64,000 nt of DNA from Panopea generosa (Eukaryota; Mollusca; Bivalvia; Adapedonta; Hiatellidae). Made by a program: the position numbers and the translations under genes. The notes below the pieces were generated by a model. The model did not search any database, was not told the DNA's origin, and saw only the letters and a program-made list of their open reading frames with translations. The stretch spans positions 6,922,501 through 6,986,500 of the forward strand of contig CM055907.1 of assembly GCA_029582155.1 (NCBI GenBank), given 5' to 3'. Shown here piece after piece: positions 57,336 to 64,000 of the stretch; the first letter of the stretch is position 1; every line of letters starts with the position of its first letter.

Positions 57336-58063
57336 CTATGACAGTCGCAATAAAACTGAAGCCGGTGATACGGTGAAGGCGTGACAAGTGTTGCATATTT
57401 AATAATCTCTATGACAGTCGCGATAAAGCTGAAGCCGGTGATAGGCGGAGGTGTTACAAGTGTTGCATATTTAATAATCTCTATGACAGTCGCGATTAAG
57501 CTGAAGCCGGTGAAAGTGCAGAGGCCTGACAAGTGGTGCAAATTAAATAATCTCTATAACAGTCGCGATAAAATGATGCCGGTGATAGGGCGGAGGCGTG
57601 ACAAGTGGTGCTTGTTTAATAATCTCTATGACAGTCGTGATCAAGCTGAAGCCGGTGATACGGCGGAGGCGTGACATGTGTTGTATATTTAATAATCTCT
57701 ATGACAGTCGCGATTAAGCTGAAGCCGGTGATAAGGCGGAGGCGTGACAAGTGATGCATATTTAATAATCTCTATGACAGTCACGATCAAACTGACGCCG
57801 TTGATAGGGCGTAGGCGTGACAAGTGGTGCGTATTTAATAATCTCTATGACAGTCGCAATTAAGCTGAAGCTGGTGATAGGGTGGAGGTGTGACAAGTGG
57901 TGCATATTTAATAATCTCTATGGCAGTCGCGATTAAGCTGAAGCCGGTGATAGGGCGGAGGCGTGACAAGTGGTGCATATTTAATCATCTTTATGACAGT
58001 TGCGATAAAGCTGAAGCCGGTGATAGGGCGGAGGCGTGACAAATGGTGCATATTTAATAATCT
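57336..58063. repeat. Higher-order repeat A, copy 2
   Basis: A tandem copy of 56608-57335. It is followed by further partial copies of the 'cacgatcaaactgacgccgt' unit at about 58147 and 58292. Confidence 0.88.
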
Positions 58064-59883
58064 CTATGACAGTCGCGATGAAACTGAAGCCGGTGATAGG
58101 GCGGAGGCGTGACAAGTGATGCATATTTAATAATCTCTATGACAGTCACGATCAAACTGACGCCGTTGATAGGGCTTAGGTGTGACAAGTGGTGCATATT
58201 TAATCATCTCTATGACAGTCGCGATAAAACTGAAGCCGGTGATAAGGCGGAGGCGTGACAAGTGATGCATATTTAATAATCTCTATGACAGTCACGATCA
58301 AACTGACGCCGTTGATAGGGCGTAGGCGTGACAAGTGGTGCATATTTAATCATCTCTATGACCGTCGCGATAAAACTGAAGCCGGTGATAAGGCGGAGGC
58401 GTGACATGTGGTGCATATTTAATAATCTCTATGACAGTCGCGATTAAGCTGAAGCCAGTGATAGGGCGGAGGCGTGACAATTGGTGCATATTTAATAATC
58501 TCTATGACAGTCGCGATTAAGATGAAGCCGGTGATAGGGCGGAGGCGTAACAAGTGTTGCATATTTAATAATCTCTATGACAGTCGCGATTAAGATGAAG
58601 CCGGTGATAGGGCAGAGGTGTAACAAGTGGTGCATATTGAATAATCTCTATGACAGTCATGATCAAGCTGAAGCCGGTGATAGGACGGAGGCGTGACAAG
58701 TGGTGCATATTTAATAATCTCTGTGACAGTTGCGATTAAGCTGAAGCTGGTGATACTGCGGAGGCGTGACAAGTGGTGCATATTTAATAATCTCTATGAC
58801 AGTCGCGATCAAGCTGAAGCCGGTGATAGGGCGGAGGCGTGACAAGTGGTGCATATTAAATAATCTCTATGACAGTCGCGATTAAGCTGAAGCCGGTGAT
58901 ACTGCGGATGCGTGACAAGTGGTGCATATTTATTAATTTCTATGACAGTCGCGATAAAACTGAAGCCAGTGATAGGGCGGAGGCGTAAAAAGTGGTGAAT
59001 ATTTTTTAATCTCTATGACAGTCGTGATAAAGCTGTAGCTGGTGATACGGTGGAGGCGTCACAAGTGGTGCATATTAAATAATCTATATGACAGTCGCGA
59101 GTAAACTGAAGCCAGTGATAGGGCGGAGGCGTGACAAGTGTTGCATATCTAATCATCTTTATGACATTGGCGATAAAGCTGAAGTCGGTGATACGGGGAA
59201 GGCGTGACATTTGATGCATATTTTAAAATCTCTATGGCAGTCGCTATATAGCTGAAGTCGGTGATAGGGCAAAGGCGTGACAAATAGTGCCTGTTTAATA
59301 ATCTATATGGCAGTCATAATAAAGCTGAAGCCGGTGATACGTGGGAGGCTTGACAAGTAATGCCTATTTAATAATCTCTATGACAGGTGCGATAAAGCTG
59401 AAGCCTGTAATAGGGCAGATGCGTGACAAGTGGTGCATATTTATTAATCTCTATGACAGTCACGATTAAGATGAAGCCGGTGATACGGCAGAGGCGTAAC
59501 AAGTGTTGCATATTTAATAATCTCTATGACAGTCGCGACAAAGCTGAAGCCAGTGATAGGGTGGAAGCGTGACAAGTGGTGCTATTTAATAATCTTGATG
59601 ACAGTCGCAATTAAGCTGAAGCCGGTGATAGGGCGGGGACGTGACAATTTGTGCATATTAAATAATCACTATGACAGTCGCGATTAAAGCTGAAGCCGGT
59701 TATACGGCGAAGGCGTGACAATTGGTGCATATTTTAAAATCTCTATGGCAGTCGCGATATAGCTGAAGCCAGTGATAGGGCAGAGGCCTGACAAGTGGTT
59801 CATATTTAATAATCTCTATAACAGTAGTGATAAATCTAAAGCTGGAGATAGGGCGGAAGTGTGAGAAGTGGTGCTATTTAATA

Positions 59884-60540
59884 ATCTCTATGGCAGTCGC
59901 GATTAAGCTGAAGCTGGTGATAGGGCGGAGGTGTGAAAAGTGGTTCATATTTAATCATCTCTATGACAGTCGCAATTAACCAAAAGCCGGTGATAGGGCA
60001 GAGGCATGACAAGTGATGCAAATTTAATAATCTCTATGACAGTCGCGATAAAGCTGAAGCCAGTGATACGGCGGAGGCTTGACAAGTGGTGCAAATTTAA
60101 TAATCTCCATGACAGTCGCATTAAAGCTGAAGCCGGTGATAGGGCGGAGTCTTAACAAGTGGTGCATATTTAATCATCTCTATGACAGTCGCGATTAAGC
60201 TAAAGCCGGTGATAGGGCGGAGGCGTGACAAGTGGTGCATATTTAATCATCTCTATGACAGTCGCGTTAAAGCTGAAGCTGGTGATAGGACGAAGGCGTG
60301 ACAAGTGATGCAAATTGAATAATCTCTATGACAGTCGCGATTAAGCTGAAGCCGATGATACGGCAGAGGCGTGACAAGTGGTGCATATTTAATAATCTCT
60401 ATGACAGTCGCGATCAAACTGAAGCCGGTGATAGGGCGGAGGCGTGACAAGTGTTGCATATTTAATAATCTCTATGACAGTCGCATTATAACTGAAGCCG
60501 GTGATAGGGCGGAGGTTTGACAAGTGGTGCATATTTAATA
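59884..60540. repeat. Higher-order repeat B, copy 1 (657 bp, 9 units)
   Basis: 'atctctatggcagtcgcgat' starts at 59884 and again at 60541 (657 = 9 x 73). Shared rare variants include 'gtgaaaagtggttcatattt', 'cggagtcttaacaagtgg' and 'cagtcgcgttaaagctgaag'. Confidence 0.85.
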
Positions 60541-61197
60541 ATCTCTATGGCAGTCGCGATTAAGCTGAAGCTGGTGATAGGGCGGAGGTGTGAAAAGTGG
60601 TTCATATTTAATCATCTCTATGACAGTCGCGATTAACCGAAAGCCGGTGATAGGGCAGAGGCATGACAATTGATGCAAATTTAATAATCTCTATGACAGT
60701 CGCGATCAAACTGAAGCCAGTGATACGGCGGAGGCTTGTCAAGTGGTGCAAATTTAATAATCTCCATGACAGTCGCATTAAAGCTGAAGCCGGTGATAGG
60801 GCGGAGTCTTAACAAGTGGTGCATATTTAATCATCTCTATGACAGTCGCGATTAAGCTAAAGCCGGTGATAGGGCGGAGGCGTGACAAGTGGTGCATATT
60901 TAATCATCTCTATGACAGTCGCGTTAAAGCTGAAGCTGGTGATAGGGCGGAGGCGTGACAAGTGATGCAAATTGAATAATCTCTATGACAGTCGCGATTA
61001 AGCTGAAGCCGATGATACGGCAGAGGCGTGACAAGTGGTGCATATTTAATAATCTCTATGACAGTCGCGATCAAACTGAAGCCGGTGATAGGGCGGAGGC
61101 GTGACAAGTGTTGCATATTTAATAATCTCTATGACAGTCGCAATATAACTGAAGCCGGTGATAGGGCGGAGGTTTGACAAGTGGTGCATATTTAATC
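60541..61197. repeat. Higher-order repeat B, copy 2
   Basis: Near-identical to 59884-60540 with a few substitutions. Sub-blocks recur again 292 bp (4 units) and 730 bp (10 units) downstream of 60910, at 61202 and 61640. Confidence 0.85.
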
Positions 61198-62755
61198 ATC
61201 TCTATGACAGTCGCGTTAAAGCTGAAGCTGGTGATAGGGCGGAGGCGTGACAAGTGATGCAAATTGAATAATCTCTATGACAGTCGCGATTAAGCTGAAG
61301 CCGATGATACGGCAGAGGCGTGACAAGTGGTGCATATTTAATAATCTCTATGACTGTCGCATTATAACTGAAGCCGGTGATAGGGCGGAGGTTTGACAAG
61401 TGGTGCATATTTAATAATCTCTATGACAGTCGCGATTAAGCTGAAGCCGATGATACGGCAGAGGCGTGACAAGTGGTGCATATTTAATAATCTCTATGAC
61501 AGTCGCGATCAAACTGAAGCCGGTGATAGGGCGGAGGCGTGACAAGTGTTGCATATTTAATAATCTCTATGACAGTCGCAATATAACTGAAGCCGGTGAT
61601 AGGGCGGAGGTTTGACAAGTGGTGCATATTTAATCATCTCTATGACAGTCGCGTTAAAGCTGAAGCTGGTGATAGGGCGGAGGCGTGACAAGTGATGCAA
61701 ATTGAATAATCTCTATGACAGTCGCGATTAAGCTGAAGCCGATGATACGGCAGAGGCGTGACAAGTGGTGCATATTTAATAATCTCTATGACTGTCGCGA
61801 TAAAACTGAAGCCGGTGAAAGGGCGGAGGCGTAACAAGTGTTGCATATTTAATAATCTCTATGACAGTCGCGATAAAACTGAAGCCGGTGATAGGGTGGA
61901 GGCGTGACAAGTAATGCATATTAAATAATCTCTATAACAGTCACGATACAACTGAAGCCGGTGATAGGGTGGAGGCGTGACAAGTGTTGCATATTTAATA
62001 ATCTCTATGGCAGTCGCGATTAAGCTGAAGCCGTTGAAGTGCAAAGGCGTGACAAGTGTTGCATATTTAATCATCTCTATGACAGTCGCGATAAAACTGA
62101 AGCCGGTGAAAAGGCGGAGGGGTGACAAGTGTTGCATATTTAATAATCTCTATGACAGTCGCGATAAAACTGAAGCCTGTGATAGGGCGGAGGCGTGAAA
62201 ATTGGTGAATATTCATTAATCTCTATGACAGTCGCGATCAAGGTGAAGCCGGTGATAGGGCAGAGGCGTGACAAGTGTTGCATATTGAATCCTCTCTATG
62301 ACAGTCGCGATAAAGCTGAAGCCGGTGATACGTGAAAAGCATGACAATTGGTGCATATTTTAAAATCTCTTTGGCAGTTGCGATATAGCTGAAGCCGGTG
62401 AGAGGGCGAAGGAGTGACCAATGGTGCATGTTTAATAATCTATATGACAGTCATAATAACGCTGAAGCCGGTGATAAGTGGGAGGCGTGACAAGTGATGC
62501 CTATTTAATAATCTCTATGACAGTCGCGATAAAGCTGAAGCCTGTAATAGGGCAGAGGTGTGACAAGTGGTGCATTTTATTAATCTCTATGACAGTCGAT
62601 ATAAAGCTGAAGCCAGTGATAGGGCGGAGGTGTGACAAGTGGTGCATATTTAATCATCTCTATGACAGTCGCGATAAAGCTGAAGCCGGTGATATGGCGG
62701 AGGCGTGACAAGTAGTGCATATTTAATAATCTCTATGATAGTCGCAATAAAGCTG

Positions 62756-63389
62756 AGTCTGTTATTTCCATTTCTTGGTTGCATTCGGAACTTGTAAAGG
62801 ATGCATGAACGTGTTTCAACAGTATCAATACATGATATTTGGCCATAGATACGCCAAAAATAATGATTCATATCTGACAGAACGTATCAATTGCATGTTG
62901 GAAACATAAGCAACCATATTGCTTAAGTATTACCAACTATACTTTTACATTTAACCCGATTTTCCGCGTTTCATACATGAAGATCCTCTAATAGACGATA
63001 TTTAGTTGATATGCAATACAAAGTTGTGTCAGTAATTAAGAGGGAATGATAACTTCCACTGTAGATGAAGCACAGTGAGAGAAGCCATTGTCATGAAGAG
63101 GAAAAACAATTTTATTCTGTTTTAGCCTCGGACGTAAAGGTTTGAGTTTTTTTCGCAATTTTGTAGGAAATATTTCAGGAAAGTATTTGGCAGCAAAAGA
63201 TTTACCTTTTGAAACTGAAACTGATTTATCTGTTTAAAGGCCTGTTTCTATACAAGTTCATAATCAATAGCGTTGTACATTAAATTATAAAACATGAAAA
63301 TAAACGTATAAGTCTGAATAATTACAACGTATAAAAAATGTTCAAATTGCATAAAATCATTGCATAAATTTCAAATAAAGATTAAAATA
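62756..63389. other. No recognisable feature
   Basis: AT-rich DNA between the satellite and the LINE fragment. Confidence 0.4.
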
Positions 63390-63600
63390 AACCAGACTGT
63401 TAAAACAATGCATATAAATATCGGAAATCTCGGAAATAAAATGATTTAAAACTTTCTACAGATTCGGACATTTTTATGCTCAACGGTAGACTGTTCCACA
63501 GGCTAGGACCTATTGTACCAAAACTTCTGTTACTTAAACACTTTTTGCCTGAACTTCGTAAATATAATGCCGCCAACATCCCCAAAAATCTACTGCCATG
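63390..63600 (-). pseudogene. LINE-E: 3' fragment of a LINE ORF2
   Basis: The minus-strand frame 63585-63400 reads 'LYLRSSGKKCLSNRSFGTIG' then 'PSLWNSLPLSIKMSESVESF' and 'KSFYFRDFRYLY'. The 'LWNSLP..I..S.S..SFK' pattern is the end of the post-RT region in CR1/L2-type ORF2 proteins. It lacks everything upstream, as expected for a 5'-truncated copy. A poly(A)-like or short-repeat 3' end is not obvious. Confidence 0.75.
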
Positions 63601-63831
63601 CCAAATTTCTTTCCCGATTTAATCGGCTAAAGTGATATTTTGACACGGTCATCCTATCAGCATATTGGTCATCCGCCAACTGCTTTGGCCCTCACTTTGC
63701 CCTGACCTTGCTCACATCAAATTGATCATGTAAACCTTTTATGTTGATCCTTAACTAATGTTTAATGTATCAGCTACCCCCGCACTGTTACCCATCTCGC
63801 AAAGTTTGGGGTCACTGCTGCAGCGGTCCTT

Positions 63832-63968
63832 CCAGACCTGACCCGGTTTTCACGAAAATACTTAAATCTGTTTTATTACGTTAACTCAAAATTGTGCTCA
63901 ATTCCATACTAAACTTGAGCACACTATTTGAGGTTAAGTGAACTAATGTTCACGAAACCGGGGTCTGG
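63832..63968. mobile_element. Foldback MITE, 137 bp
   Basis: The left end 'ccagacctgacccggttttc' corresponds to the reverse complement of the right end, 'ccagaccccggtttcgtgaa', with a 3-4 nt indel. Inner arms 'ttaactcaaaattgtgctca' and 'tgagcacactatttgaggtt' also pair. No transposase is present, and the superfamily is not determinable by eye. Confidence 0.65.
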
Positions 63969-64000
63969 TAGTCATAAAAACTATTATAGAATCATAAACA

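Larger units (their letters stand above)
54880..62755. repeat. 73-bp satellite, about 108 copies (7.9 kb)
   Basis: Every unit contains GACAGTCGCGAT(T/A)AA, 'gctgaagccggtgatagggc' and GACAAGTGGTGCATATTTAA followed by 'taatctctat', with a period of 73 bp counted directly on the unit. The edges degrade: 54880-55200 on the left, and 62290-62755 and parts of 59000-59850 on the right contain the most diverged units. Because 73 is not a multiple of three, frames of 60-119 codons arise on both strands across three-unit stretches. They repeat identically where units were copied and are not genes. No CENP-B-like box was seen. Confidence 0.97.

Noticed and set aside
54858-62871. Many 60-119 codon frames in the satellite, two of them identical
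   Set aside because: Read-through of 73-bp units. The identical frames reflect the 728-bp block duplication, not a gene pair.

Overview
The window is AT-rich, gene-poor nuclear DNA from a eukaryote, most likely a lophotrochozoan and probably a bivalve mollusc. Five things point this way. There are decayed non-LTR retrotransposons (LINEs). There are tRNA-derived SINE heads with A and B boxes. There are small foldback elements. Many mini- and macrosatellite arrays are present. Degenerate repeats of the type common in mollusc genomes also occur (units with 'cccttttatacttagaaaat' and 'ggttatctcccc' motifs). I see no bacterial operons, no intact long reading frame and no recognisable host exon. 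The species call is inference and has not been searched.

Layout. 0-2.5 kb: a 72-bp and a 55-bp tandem array. 2.9-11.4 kb: a nested retrotransposon complex. An old plus-strand LINE (LINE-A, with ORF1 and ORF2 relics) is split at 5988/10069 by a younger minus-strand LINE (LINE-B, 4065 bp) with a 15-bp near-perfect target-site duplication. It is split again near its 3' end by a 168-bp SINE-like element with a 6-bp duplication. 12-30 kb: mostly unannotatable AT-rich DNA carrying five copies of a tRNA-Leu/Ser-like SINE, a 213-bp pogo/Tigger-type MITE with TA duplications, foldback elements around 23.7-24.4 kb, a decayed 370-bp triplicate, and a short motif family (GGGTTAGCTGTTCCGTTCAG) at 14.3, 15.9 and 29.5 kb. 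29.9-30.2 kb: a second SINE family with an inverted, internally deleted head at its tail. 30.5-37.7 kb: a LINE fragment (LINE-D) and a long decayed minus-strand LINE (LINE-C). A tandem array with 58/78-bp units sits between the ORF1 and ORF2 remains of LINE-C. 40-46.8 kb: a 21-bp array that changes orientation, then abutting 54-bp and 48-bp minisatellites. 47.9-52.3 kb: scattered degenerate repeat units. 54.9-62.8 kb: about 108 copies of a 73-bp satellite with higher-order repeats. 63.4-64 kb: a LINE 3' fragment and a foldback MITE.

How the parts relate. Nothing here forms a working pathway. The coding potential is retrotransposon protein (ORF1 coiled-coil/RNA-binding, apurinic-type endonuclease, reverse transcriptase, C-terminal Cys/His region) broken by stops and frameshifts. 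Reverse-transcriptase catalytic motifs (FADD or YADD) survive in three elements. SINEs would depend on LINE enzymes for movement, but no SINE-LINE partnership can be shown from this window. Open frames inside satellite arrays largely follow unit lengths divisible by three and should not be read as genes.
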